A stretch of 42,325 bases of DNA from Teichococcus oryzae (GTDB taxonomy: Bacteria > Pseudomonadota > Alphaproteobacteria > Acetobacterales > Acetobacteraceae), in the NCBI RefSeq assembly GCF_008386565.1, contig NZ_VUKA01000017.1, positions 1 through 42,325 of the forward strand, written 5' to 3'. Positions 29,892-38,264 of this stretch are shown here, one piece after another. Numbering within the stretch: the stretch's first letter is position 1; each line of letters opens with the position of its first letter. The position numbers and the translations under genes were made by a program. Under the pieces are notes generated by a model. It searched no databases, had not been told where the DNA came from, and saw only the letters and a program-made list of their open reading frames with translations.

Positions 29892-32540
29892 ATGAGGGGC
29901 CTGAGCGCCGAACCGTCCAGCGTGGTGGAGGACCCGCCGGAAAGCCCCGTTCCCGTGGCGGCGCCGGCATGGGCGCGGCGCTTGCGCGTCCTGCGCCCCT
30001 GGCTGTTCGTGGGCGTAGGACTGGTGATGGCGGCGCTGGCGGCGACGGCGCTGAACGCCCTGTCGCGCGAGCTGGACTATGCCGCCGTCACCGCGGCCTT
30101 TTCCGGGCGCTCCAGCGGGATCATCGCGGCGGCGGTGCTGGCCACCGCCGTCAGCTTCCTGGCCATGACGGGCTATGACCTTTCGGCGTTGCGGCACATC
30201 GTGCCGGGTGCCGTGCCGCCCCGCATCGGCATGCTGGCGGCGTTCTGCGGCTTCGCCCTGAGCAACTCCGTGGGTGTCGGTGCCTTCACCGGCAGCGCCG
30301 TGCGCTGGCGCATCTATTCGGCGGCGGGGCTGGACCCGACGCGCATCGCCCGCGTGCTGGTGTTTGTCACCGCTTCCTTTGTGATCGGCCTTTACGCGGT
30401 GGCGGCGCTCGGGCTGCTTTACGCGGCTGGGCCGATGGCCGGCTGGTTCGGCCTGCCGGCGTCGCTTCTGCGGCTGCTGGCGCTCGGGCTGCTCGGCATC
30501 CTGGCGGGGCTGGCGGTGCTGGGGCGGCTGCGGCGCGGCATCCATTTCGGCCGCTTCGCCCTGCGCGTGCCGCCGGCCCGCCTGATCCTGTGGCAGGGCC
30601 TGGTGTCGCTGGTCGATATCGGCGCCGCCGCCACGGTGCTGTGGCTGCTGCTGCCCCCTGGCGCGGTGGACCTGCCTTCCTTCATGGCCCTGTACGCGGT
30701 GGCCATTGCCGTCGGCGCCGCCAGCCACCTGCCCGGCGGCATCGGGGTGTTTGAGGCGGTGGTGCTGCTGGCCTTCCGCCACGCCGATGTTCCGCTGGCC
30801 GAGGTGGCGGCGGCGCTGGTGCTGTACCGCGTCATCTACTTCGCCCTGCCGCTGGCCCTGGCCATCCTGCTGCTGGCGGGGTTCGAGGTCAGCCGCCGCG
30901 CGCATCTGCTGGCCGGCGGCACCAAGGCGGTGCGCGCGGCGACGCGGCTGATGCCGCGCTTCCTGGGCGCCGCTTCCTTCGCCGCCGGCGCTGCCCTGCT
31001 GCTGGGGGGCGTCACGCCGCCCATCACGGGCCAGGCGCCAGGGCTGCTGGCGCCGGCGCTGCCGGTGCCGTTGTTCGAGCTGTCGCACCTCCTGGCCAGC
31101 GTGGGCGGGCTGGCGCTCATCTTCGTGGCGCATGGGCTGGTGCACCGGCTGGATGGCGCCTGGTGGCTGGCGCTGGTGCTGACCGGGATCGGCCTCGCGC
31201 TGTCCGTGGCGCGCGGCGGCGGCGCGCTGGAACTGCCGCTGCTGCTGCTGCTGGGGGTGGCGCTGCTGGTATCCCACGGCCGCTTCGACCGCCGCGCCCG
31301 CATGCTGACGCCCAGCCTGACGCCGGGCTGGTGGCTGGCTGTGGCCGGGGTGGTGGCCGCTTCCGCCTGGCTGTTGTTCTTCGCCCATCGGGACGTTGAA
31401 TATTCGCGCCAGCTCTGGTGGCAGTTCGAGCTGGATGCTTCCGCCCCGCGCGGCATGCGCGCGACGCTGGGGGCCGTGCTGGCGCTGTTCGCCGCCGGGC
31501 TGTGGACCCTGCTGCGCCCCGCCCGCATCCGCGTCCATCCGCCGACAGCGGAGGAGCTGGACCGCGCCCTGGCCATCGTGGCGCGGCAGGACCGCGCCGA
31601 CGCCAACATGGTGCGCATGGGCGACAAGGCCCTGCTGTTCTCCGATGCCGGCGATGGCTTCATCATGTATGGCCGGCGGGGCCGCTCCTTTGTGGCCTTG
31701 TTCGACCCGGTCGGCCCCAAGCCCAGCCGCGTCGATCTTGTGTGGCGCTTCGTGGAGATGGCCGACGCGCAGGGCGGACGGGCCGCCTTCTACCAGGTGC
31801 GGCCGGAGAACCTGCCGCTCTACATCGATGCCGGCATGCGGCCGCTGAAGCTGGGCGAGGCGGCGCGGGTCAGGCTCGACAGCTTCGAGCTGAAGGGCAA
31901 GGCGCGCCAGCCGCTGCGCTCGGCGCTGAACCGCGCGGAGCGGGAAGGGCTGGGCTTCGCCGTCCATCCGCCGGAGGAGGTCGGCCCGCTGCTGCCGGAA
32001 CTGGCCGAGGTGTCGGCCGAATGGCTGGCGCAGCACAAGGCGCGCGAGAAGGCCTTCTCCCTGGGCGCGTTCGAGCCGGGCTATGTGGCTTCCCAGCCCG
32101 TCGCGGTGGTGCGGGACGCGGAAGCGCGGGTGATCGCCTTCGCCACCCTGCTGGAAGCTCCCAATGGCCGCACGGAAATCTCCATCGACCTGATGCGGCA
32201 CCGCGCGGAGGTCCCGCCCGGCACCATGGATTTCCTGTTCCTGCGCTTGATCCTGCGCGCGCAGGAACTGGGCTACGCCTATTTCGACCTGGGCATGGCG
32301 CCCTTGTCCGGCCTCGCCGCGCATCGCCTGGCGCCGGTCTGGCACCGGCTGGGCGGGCTGGTGTTCCGCCGTGGCGAGCGCTTCTACAATTTCCGTGGCC
32401 TTCGCGCCTTCAAGGAGAAGTTCGATCCGGTCTGGGAGCCGCGCTATCTTTGCACCGAAGGCGGGCTCGATCCCTGGATGGTGCTGGCCGACGTGGCGGC
32501 GCTTCAGGCGGGAGGCCTGCGGGGCGTGATCGGCAAATGA
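29892..32540 (+). CDS. Lysyl-phosphatidylglycerol synthase/flippase, MprF/LpiA type
   Basis: The 882-residue membrane protein should use lysyl-tRNA to add lysine to phosphatidylglycerol and flip the product to the outer leaflet, reducing negative surface charge. About 14 membrane segments fill residues 25-540; the flippase part includes GVGAFTGSAVRWRIYSAAGL and SHLPGGIGVFEAVVLLAF. The cytoplasmic synthase domain (DUF2156) starts near residue 545, with MYGRRGRSFVALFDPVGP, YQVRPENLPLYIDAGMRPLK and the C-terminal FYNFRGLRAFKEKFDPVWEP. Its stop overlaps the following hydrolase gene as ATGA, as in the lpiA-acvB pair of rhizobia and Agrobacterium. Whether lysine or another amino acid is transferred cannot be read from sequence. 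Confidence 0.92.
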   Translation: MRGLSAEPSSVVEDPPESPVPVAAPAWARRLRVLRPWLFVGVGLVMAALAATALNALSRELDYAAVTAAFSGRSSGIIAAAVLATAVSFLAMTGYDLSALRHIVPGAVPPRIGMLAAFCGFALSNSVGVGAFTGSAVRWRIYSAAGLDPTRIARVLVFVTASFVIGLYAVAALGLLYAAGPMAGWFGLPASLLRLLALGLLGILAGLAVLGRLRRGIHFGRFALRVPPARLILWQGLVSLVDIGAAATVLWLLLPPGAVDLPSFMALYAVAIAVGAASHLPGGIGVFEAVVLLAFRHADVPLAEVAAALVLYRVIYFALPLALAILLLAGFEVSRRAHLLAGGTKAVRAATRLMPRFLGAASFAAGAALLLGGVTPPITGQAPGLLAPALPVPLFELSHLLASVGGLALIFVAHGLVHRLDGAWWLALVLTGIGLALSVARGGGALELPLLLLLGVALLVSHGRFDRRARMLTPSLTPGWWLAVAGVVAASAWLLFFAHRDVEYSRQLWWQFELDASAPRGMRATLGAVLALFAAGLWTLLRPARIRVHPPTAEELDRALAIVARQDRADANMVRMGDKALLFSDAGDGFIMYGRRGRSFVALFDPVGPKPSRVDLVWRFVEMADAQGGRAAFYQVRPENLPLYIDAGMRPLKLGEAARVRLDSFELKGKARQPLRSALNRAEREGLGFAVHPPEEVGPLLPELAEVSAEWLAQHKAREKAFSLGAFEPGYVASQPVAVVRDAEARVIAFATLLEAPNGRTEISIDLMRHRAEVPPGTMDFLFLRLILRAQELGYAYFDLGMAPLSGLAAHRLAPVWHRLGGLVFRRGERFYNFRGLRAFKEKFDPVWEPRYLCTEGGLDPWMVLADVAALQAGGLRGVIGK

Positions 32541-33247
32541 GGCGGCGGCATCTCCTGGGCGCTTCCGGCGCGGCATGGCTGGCGTCCTCGCCCGCCCTCT
32601 CGCCGGCCCTGGCGCAGCGCGACACCTCCCGCTGGCTGGTGGAAATGCCGGCGCCGCAGAAGCGCGGCGACAGCTTCGCCATCATCCTGTCCGGCGATGG
32701 CGGCTGGCGCGACCTCGACCAGCAGGTCGGGCGCTACCTGCGCGATGCCGGCGTGCCGGTGCTGGGCTTCGATTGCCTGAACTGGTTCTGGACCCGCCGC
32801 AGCCCGGCGGAGGTGGCGGCCGAGCTGGACCGGATCATCCCGCTCTACGCCGCGAAGTGGCAGGCGCCGCGCCTGGCGCTGATCGGCTATTCCTTCGGAG
32901 CCGACGTGCTGCCCTTCGCCTGGAACCGCATGCAGGCGGAAAACAAGGCGCGGGTCCGGCTGATTGCGCTGCTGGCCCTGGCCCGGGACGCCGCCTTCGA
33001 GATCAGGATCGGCGACTTCATCGGCCTTTCGCGCCCCTCCGCCCTGTCCACCACGCCCGAGATCCCGGGCCTGCCGCCGGAGCTGGTGCAATGCACCTAT
33101 GGCGCGGAGGAGGAGGCGGAAACCGCCTGCAAGGCCTTCGAGGGCACGGCGGCGCAGATCATCCGCACGGGCGGCGGGCATCATTTCGACGAGGATTACC
33201 GGGCGCTCTCGAACCGGATCCTGGCGCGGCTGTTTCCCGCGGGCTAG
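32537..33247 (+). CDS. VirJ/AcvB-type periplasmic lipid hydrolase
   Basis: The 236-residue alpha/beta-hydrolase has an N-terminal export signal with twin arginines (MRRRHLLGASGAAWLASSPA), so Tat or Sec export is possible. The nucleophile is S119 in LIGYSFGADVLPF. A histidine of the triad lies at 215 or 216 (GGGHHFDEDY), and SGDGGWRDLDQQVGRYLRDA is the family N-terminal strand and oxyanion region. Agrobacterium AcvB, the best-studied relative, cleaves lysyl-phosphatidylglycerol. This short form lacks the extra N-terminal domain of AcvB and matches VirJ. The 4-base overlap with the synthase gene supports making and breaking the same lipid. Confidence 0.9.
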   Translation: MRRRHLLGASGAAWLASSPALSPALAQRDTSRWLVEMPAPQKRGDSFAIILSGDGGWRDLDQQVGRYLRDAGVPVLGFDCLNWFWTRRSPAEVAAELDRIIPLYAAKWQAPRLALIGYSFGADVLPFAWNRMQAENKARVRLIALLALARDAAFEIRIGDFIGLSRPSALSTTPEIPGLPPELVQCTYGAEEEAETACKAFEGTAAQIIRTGGGHHFDEDYRALSNRILARLFPAG

Positions 33248-33348
33248 AGCATTTTCCGTTCGCACTGGCTCACGTCGAATGCTCTGGCTCCTTGTTCTGT
33301 CGAGCATCTTCACCCGATCAGGCGGTCCCGCCCGATCGGGATCTGCTC
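33247..33348. repeat. Bipartite palindromic intergenic repeat
   Basis: This ~100-base element fills most of the gap before aat. Part one is bounded by GAGCATT (33247-33253) and AATGCTC (33278-33284). Part two is bounded by GAGCA (33302-33306) and TGCTC (33344-33348) and holds the near-perfect arms CCCGATCAGGCGG (33313-33325) and CCGCCCGATCGGG (33328-33340), one mismatch, 2-base centre. The style (GAGCAT-bounded hairpins, lower GC than the neighbours) resembles short dispersed repeats I recall from alphaproteobacterial genomes. The first arm starts inside the stop codon of the hydrolase gene, so it may also end or process that transcript. Confidence 0.6.
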
Positions 33349-33403
33349 CAGGCGGAAGGCAAGGCTGGCGCTGGGCCGGCCCTGCCGCCATGATGGAAGA
33401 ACA

Positions 33404-34048
33404 ATGTCGCGCCGCCCGGTGATGATTACCCCTGAGCTGCTGCTGCGGGCCTACCGGGCTGGCCTGTTCCCCATGGCGGAATCCCGGCGCGGCGACCGGC
33501 TCTACTGGCTCGACCCGGAATGGCGCGGGGTGCTGCCGCTGGAAGGCTTCCACCTGCCGCGGCGGCTGCGCCGCACCGTGCTGTCCGGGGCTTTCACCGT
33601 CACCGCCGACGCGGATTTCGCCGGCGTCATCGCCGGCTGCGCCGCGCCCGCGCCAGGGCGGGAGGATAGCTGGATCAACCCCGAGATCGAGCGCCTGTTC
33701 ACCGAGCTGCACGAGATGGGCCACGCCCATTCCGTGGAGGTGTGGCAGGAGGGATGCCTGCTGGGCGGGCTCTACGGCGTGTCCCTGGGCGGTGCCTTTT
33801 TCGGCGAAAGCATGTTCAGCCGGGCGCGCGACGTGTCCAAGGTGGCGCTGGTGCATCTGGTGGCGCGGCTGCGCCTGGGGGGCTTCACCCTGCTGGACAC
33901 CCAGTTCATCACCGAGCACCTGGAACAGTTCGGCGCGGTGGAGATCCCGCGCGCCGAATACAAGGCGCGGCTGGAGCGGGCGCTGGCCACCCGCGCGCGC
34001 TGGTTCAGCGAGCCGGAAGGGTTGGAGGAGATGATCCGCGCCCTGTGA
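33404..34048 (+). CDS. aat: Leucyl/phenylalanyl-tRNA-protein transferase
   Basis: The 214-residue cytoplasmic enzyme adds Leu or Phe to proteins with N-terminal Lys or Arg, marking them for ClpS/ClpAP (N-end rule). Family segments are [20 protein letters not shown] (with W following), [40 protein letters not shown] and [20 protein letters not shown]. The first 7 residues before ITPELLL are variable, and GTG or ATG codons at 33419-33425 are alternatives. In related genomes aat lies close to accC and to the DUF2155/NDUFA12 genes. Confidence 0.94.
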   Translation: MSRRPVMITPELLLRAYRAGLFPMAESRRGDRLYWLDPEWRGVLPLEGFHLPRRLRRTVLSGAFTVTADADFAGVIAGCAAPAPGREDSWINPEIERLFTELHEMGHAHSVEVWQEGCLLGGLYGVSLGGAFFGESMFSRARDVSKVALVHLVARLRLGGFTLLDTQFITEHLEQFGAVEIPRAEYKARLERALATRARWFSEPEGLEEMIRAL

Positions 34049-34079
34049 AGCCCCGGGCGCGGCCCGGCCACGCGCGGCC

Positions 34080-34098
34080 CCGCCCTGGGGAAGGGCGG
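34080..34098. terminator. Hairpin between convergent aat and otsA
   Basis: CCGCCC (34080-34085) pairs with GGGCGG (34093-34098) around 7 bases. It lies in the 78-base gap between two genes pointing at each other, where a two-way terminator is expected. The stem is short, so the evidence is modest. Confidence 0.35.
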
Positions 34099-34126
34099 CG
34101 GGAAAAGAGGGGAACCGCCGTCGCGT

Positions 34127-35554
34127 TCAGTTGCGGGCCGGGCTGGACCACATCATGTCCTGTTCCGGCAGCGGCATTTCCTCCAGCTCGGTAAGGAAGT
34201 TTTCCGCCCAGCGCATGGCCGTCTGGTCTTCCAGGCCGCGCATCATGCCTTCCCAGCGTTCCTTTCGTTCGCCCAGCGGCATCTTCAGCGCGCGGTCGAG
34301 CTGCACGGCCATCGCCTCGGCATCCAGCGGGTTGACCAGCAGGGCGCCATCCATCGCCTCCGCCGCGCCGGCGAACTGGGACAGGATCAGCACGCCAGGG
34401 TCTTCCGGGTCCTGCGCCGCGACATATTCCTTGGCGACCAGGTTCATGCCGTCGCGCAGCGGTGTCACCAGCCCAACCCGTGCCGCGCGGTAGAAGCCAG
34501 CCAGGGTGTCGCGGGCCACGGCGCGCGCCACATAGCGCACCGGCGTCCAGTCGAACTCGGCGTAATCGCCGTTGATGCGGCCGGCCAGCGAGTCCAACTC
34601 CCGCTTCAGGTCGCGATAGGTGGCGACCTCGTTGCGGCTGCGCGCCGCCACCTGCAGATAGGTGACCCGGTTGAGATGCTCGGGGAAATTGGCCAGCAGG
34701 GCGCCGAAGCCGCGCATCCGGTGCGGTAGGCCCTTGGTGTAGTCCAGCCGCTCGGCGCCCACGATCAGCGAGCGGTCGCCCATGCTGTTCAGCAGGCGCT
34801 GGGTTTCCGGGCCATAGGCCGCCTTGCGCGCCAGGGTGGCGAAGCCGCGCGTGTCGATGCCGATGGGATGGGCGGAAAGCTGGGTGCGGCGCTGCTGGCC
34901 GGCCACCTCTCCGCGCACCCCGCCCATGGCATCGGGGAACAATCCCAGCCCCTCGGCGAAGCAGTTCAGCAGGCCGCTCAGGTCGCTCTTGGTCTGCACC
35001 CCCACCAGATCATAGGCCAGCAGGTCGCGCAGCAGCCTTTCGGCATCGGGAAGCGCCGAAACCACCGCGAAGGGCGGGAAGGGGATGTGCAGGAAGAAGC
35101 CGATCCGCTGCTTGGCGCCCAGGGCGCGCAGCTCCGCCGCCATGGGAATAAGCTGGTAGTCGTGAATCCAGACCGTGTCCTGCGGACCCAGCAGCGGCAG
35201 CAGCGCCTGGGCGAATTCACGGTTCACCCGGCGATAGGCTTCCGCGTCCTTGCGGTCATATTCCATCAGGCCGAGGCGGAAATGGAACAGCGGCCACAGC
35301 GTGCCGTTGGAATAGCCGGCGTAGAAGCCCTTCTGGTCCTGCTCGTTGAGGTCGATGGTGGCGTAGTCGATGCCGCCCGCGCGCACCCGCCTGGTTTCCG
35401 GCCCGCCATCCTTGCGGGTTTCGCCACTCCAGCCGAACCACAGGCCGCCGCTGGATTTGAGCACGTCCTTCAGCGCGACGGCCAGCCCGCCCGCCGCGGG
35501 CTCACCCCGGCGTGGCACCGCCACCCGGTTCGAAACAACAACTACCCGCCCCAC
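34127..35554 (-). CDS. otsA: Trehalose-6-phosphate synthase
   Basis: This GT20 enzyme joins UDP-glucose and glucose-6-phosphate to trehalose-6-phosphate. A GTG at 35554 (GRVVVVSNRVAVPRRG after fMet) gives 475 residues, close to the usual 450-480. The start lies 13 bases inside the end of the GH15 gene, and the frame before it has no homology. Key motifs are VSNRVAVP with the loop arginine, WIHDYQLIPMAAELR, RIGFFLHIPFPP, ERLDYTKGLPHRMRGFGALL and TPLRDGMNLVAKEYVAAQ. It is the last gene of the overlapping otsB-GH15-otsA unit. Confidence 0.95.
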   Translation of the reverse strand: MGRVVVVSNRVAVPRRGEPAAGGLAVALKDVLKSSGGLWFGWSGETRKDGGPETRRVRAGGIDYATIDLNEQDQKGFYAGYSNGTLWPLFHFRLGLMEYDRKDAEAYRRVNREFAQALLPLLGPQDTVWIHDYQLIPMAAELRALGAKQRIGFFLHIPFPPFAVVSALPDAERLLRDLLAYDLVGVQTKSDLSGLLNCFAEGLGLFPDAMGGVRGEVAGQQRRTQLSAHPIGIDTRGFATLARKAAYGPETQRLLNSMGDRSLIVGAERLDYTKGLPHRMRGFGALLANFPEHLNRVTYLQVAARSRNEVATYRDLKRELDSLAGRINGDYAEFDWTPVRYVARAVARDTLAGFYRAARVGLVTPLRDGMNLVAKEYVAAQDPEDPGVLILSQFAGAAEAMDGALLVNPLDAEAMAVQLDRALKMPLGERKERWEGMMRGLEDQTAMRWAENFLTELEEMPLPEQDMMWSSPARN

Positions 35555-37335
35555 AGACCGTGCTCCCAGGAACGGCTCAAACGCATCGCCGACAGAATCA
35601 GACCAACATGGGAGTAAGTCTGAGGGAAGTTCCCCCACAGCCGGTTCCGGGTCGGGTCCAAGTCTTCCGCGAGTAATCCCAGGTGATTCCGGCATGATAT
35701 TATGCTCCCGAACATGGCGCGCGCCTCCTCCGTCCGGCCAGCGGCGGCGAGCGCATCCACGTACCAGAACGAACAAACCAGGAAGGCGGTTTCGGGTTTC
35801 CCGAAATCGTCGGCCATATCATAGCGATACAGAAAACCATTATGCATGAGGCGCCGCCCGATCAGGTCGAGCGTGCCGAGAAAGCGCGGATCGGTGGCGG
35901 GCAGGAAGCCGATCTCGGGCAGCAGCAGCAGCGCGGCGTCCATGCCGTCGCTCTCGAAGCTTTCCACAAAGGCGCCGAGATGCGGGCGGAAGGCGCGCTC
36001 GCAGATCACCGCATGCAGCTTGCGGGCCGATTTCGCCCATCGCTCCGCCCGGTCGGGCAGGCCGAGATGCTTGGCGATGCCGGCCAGCCGCGCCATGCCG
36101 GCCCAGCACATGGCGGCCGAGAAGGTGTGGATGCGCGCCCGCTCGCGGTATTCCCAGATGCCCGCATCCGGCGTCAGGGCGCGGGCTTCCGCCTGCTCGC
36201 CCAGGGTTTCGAGCAGGCGGAACAGGGATTCGCCGGCCGGCCGCGGCAGCCGCTTGTCGAAGAACATCTGCGCCGCCGCCATGATGACGGAGCCGTAGAC
36301 GTCGTTCTGCACCTGCTCCGCCGCCTGATTGCCGACGCGCACCGGCCCCATGCCGAGGAAGCCGGGCAGGTGCTCCTCGATCCGCTCCGGCATGGGCAGG
36401 GAAGGCACCAGAGGGTAGCAGGGCTTCAGCACGCCGCCCGGGGAGATCGCCACCACATTGGTGACGTAGCGGATGTAGTCCTCCATGGTGCGCGTCGCGC
36501 CCAGCCGGTTCAGCGCCTGCACGGTGAACAGCGCGTCGCGCAGCCAGCAATAGCGGTAATCCCAGTTGCGCTCCGTGTTCGGCGCCTCGGGGATGGAGGT
36601 GGTCAGCGCCGCCACCACGGCGCCGGTTTCCTCGAAGATGCACAGCTTCAGGGTGATGGCGGCGCGGATCACCGCTTCCTGCCACTCGAAGGGCAGGTGC
36701 AGGCCGCGCGTCCAGTCGAGCCAGTAGGTCTCGGTTTCCCGCAGGAAGTCGAGGCCCAGCGTGTCCACGCTGTCGGAGGCGGTTTCATCCGGCCCGAGCA
36801 GCAGCGTCACCGGCTGGTCGAGCAGGAAGGGCGCCTCCTCCGCCAGGCAGGCCAGCGGGGCATCGGTGGTGATGCGCAGCGCCGCCTCGTCCGAGAAGAA
36901 GCGCAGATGGTTGGAGCCGGAGCGCCGCGCCGGCTTGTCCCGCCCCCAATGGGCGCGCGGCCGGATCAGCAGCCGGATCAGCGGCGTGCCCGACAGCGGC
37001 TCGATCCGCCGCACCAGCATGGGCGGGCGGAAATTGCGGCCATAGCGGCGGAAGCGGGGCGCGAAGTCGGTGATGCGCAGGCGGTTGCCCTTGTCATCCT
37101 CCAGCTCCGTTTCCAGCACGGCGGTGTTGCGGCGATAGGCTTGGTGCGTCCGCTTCAGGCCGACCATCTCGCATTCCATGAACCCGTCCTGCGGGTCCTC
37201 GCCGCCCAGCAGGGAGCAGAATATCGGGTCGCCGTCGAAGCGTGGCCAGCAAAGCCAGGAACAGCGGCCACGCCGGTCGAACAGACCGGCGATGATGCCA
37301 TTGCCGACAGGGGCGAGATCGAGGGGCTGCGTCAT
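35542..37335 (-). CDS. GH15 family glycoside hydrolase (glucoamylase/trehalase type)
   Basis: The 597-residue protein has the two-part GH15 layout. An N-terminal beta domain of ~220 residues starts with LAPVGNGIIAGLFDRRGRCS and WLCWPRFDGDPIFCSLLGG. A helical barrel follows, with PEAPNTERNWDYRYCWLRDA, PDAGIWEYRERARIHTFSAA (containing a likely catalytic glutamate) and FLVCSFWYVDALAAAGRTEE. No signal peptide is visible, so it should be cytoplasmic. Family members cleave alpha-glucosidic bonds, and several bacterial ones are trehalases. Its place between otsB and otsA, overlapping both, argues for a role in trehalose or glucan turnover. The exact substrate is open. Confidence 0.9.
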   Translation of the reverse strand: MTQPLDLAPVGNGIIAGLFDRRGRCSWLCWPRFDGDPIFCSLLGGEDPQDGFMECEMVGLKRTHQAYRRNTAVLETELEDDKGNRLRITDFAPRFRRYGRNFRPPMLVRRIEPLSGTPLIRLLIRPRAHWGRDKPARRSGSNHLRFFSDEAALRITTDAPLACLAEEAPFLLDQPVTLLLGPDETASDSVDTLGLDFLRETETYWLDWTRGLHLPFEWQEAVIRAAITLKLCIFEETGAVVAALTTSIPEAPNTERNWDYRYCWLRDALFTVQALNRLGATRTMEDYIRYVTNVVAISPGGVLKPCYPLVPSLPMPERIEEHLPGFLGMGPVRVGNQAAEQVQNDVYGSVIMAAAQMFFDKRLPRPAGESLFRLLETLGEQAEARALTPDAGIWEYRERARIHTFSAAMCWAGMARLAGIAKHLGLPDRAERWAKSARKLHAVICERAFRPHLGAFVESFESDGMDAALLLLPEIGFLPATDPRFLGTLDLIGRRLMHNGFLYRYDMADDFGKPETAFLVCSFWYVDALAAAGRTEEARAMFGSIISCRNHLGLLAEDLDPTRNRLWGNFPQTYSHVGLILSAMRLSRSWEHGLWGG

Positions 37336-38111
37336 GCCTCCAGCCGATCCGCCAGGCGGCGCAGCCAGTCATGCACGGCGACCGGGCCCGCGAAAGCCAG
37401 CGGGATGCGGTAGCCGGTACCGCCCAGAGCGCGGCAGGCCTCGATGCCGTATTCATCCGTGACGTCGTCGCCGATGAAAAGGGGCACGCGTCCGGCGAAG
37501 GGCGGATGCCGCATCAGCCATTGCACCGCCGTGCCCTTGTCGGCGGCGCGCGGCCGCAGCTCGGCGGCGGCATGGGCGGGCAGCACCTGGAACTCGGTGC
37601 CGGCGACCAGGGATTGCAGGAAGGCGGTGGCGGCCTCGCCCTGCTCCGGCACGGCGCGGAAATGCAGCACGAAGCCATGCCGCTTTTCTTCCAGCAGAAG
37701 CCCCGGGCGGGCGCGCACAAAGGCTTCCGCTTCCTCACGCCAGGCCGGCGGCGGGGAAGGGGGCAGCGGCATGGGGGGGATATGGGCACCCGGCAGGGCG
37801 GCACCGTCGATGATGCTGCCATGCTCGGCGGCGAAGGCGATGGGCGGCGGCTGGTCCTGGCCGCCCCGGGCCAGCTCCTTGGCGACCTCCAGTCCGCGCC
37901 CGGTGACGATGGCCACGGCGCCGCCCAGCCCCGCGGCCAGCCGCGTCAGCAGGGCCGGCAGGTGCGGCGGCACCACCACGGCATCGGGGCGCGGGGCGAT
38001 CTCGATCAGCGTGCCATCCAGGTCCAGGAACAGGGCGGCATCGGCACCCGGCAGGGGAGGGGATGGGGGAGGGGGCAGGGGCGGGCCGTCGGGAAGGGCG
38101 GTTGGCTCCAT
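37332..38111 (-). CDS. otsB: Trehalose-6-phosphate phosphatase
   Basis: This HAD-fold phosphatase releases trehalose from trehalose-6-phosphate. ATG 38111 with GGAG 5 bases upstream gives 259 residues. An earlier ATG at 38156 has its purine run directly against the start codon and is less likely. HAD motifs are DLDGTLIEIAPRPDAV (nucleophile and acid/base Asp), VTGRGLEVAKEL, the lysine in DKGTAVQWLM and FIGDDVTDEYGIEACRALGG. The N-terminus has a proline-rich stretch (PLPPPPSPPLPG), and another (MPLPPSPPPAW) sits in the cap. It overlaps the GH15 start as ATGA and is first in its unit. Confidence 0.94.
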   Translation of the reverse strand: MEPTALPDGPPLPPPPSPPLPGADAALFLDLDGTLIEIAPRPDAVVVPPHLPALLTRLAAGLGGAVAIVTGRGLEVAKELARGGQDQPPPIAFAAEHGSIIDGAALPGAHIPPMPLPPSPPPAWREEAEAFVRARPGLLLEEKRHGFVLHFRAVPEQGEAATAFLQSLVAGTEFQVLPAHAAAELRPRAADKGTAVQWLMRHPPFAGRVPLFIGDDVTDEYGIEACRALGGTGYRIPLAFAGPVAVHDWLRRLADRLEA

Positions 38112-38211
38112 GGTCACTCCAGATCCGGCGGCCGCCGCGGAGAAGGGAGCATCCATCCTCCGCGGGCGGCCTGGGCTTATCCTCGGGGTAATGAAGGGAG
38201 GGGGAAAGGTG

Positions 38212-38241
38212 ACGGGGCGTTCACGCCTTTGTGTGCCCCGT
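38212..38241 (-). terminator. Terminator hairpin between DUF2155 and otsB
   Basis: ACGGGGC (38212-38218) pairs with GCCCCGT (38235-38241) around a 16-base loop that can fold further. On the minus strand it follows the DUF2155 stop by about 24 bases, and a pyrimidine-rich stretch with TTT comes next. It separates the NDUFA12-mlaD-DUF2155 unit from the trehalose unit. An otsB promoter should lie between here and 38111, but I see no clear one. Confidence 0.5.
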
Positions 38242-38264
38242 GGCGCGGGCCGGCAGGTTCTGGG

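Noticed and set aside
29700-32576. 958-codon open frame on the minus strand opposite the lpiA gene
   Set aside because: It is rich in Q, R, H, G and A with no domain, exactly what the antisense frame of a GC-rich membrane protein gives. The plus-strand gene has clear homology.
33300-33350. CRISPR-like repeat
   Set aside because: The palindromic units near aat differ in sequence and are not separated by uniform spacers; there are no cas genes.
35842-37413. 523-codon plus-strand frame opposite GH15
   Set aside because: Low-complexity Q/R/G-rich antisense shadow. The GH15 motifs on the minus strand are unambiguous.
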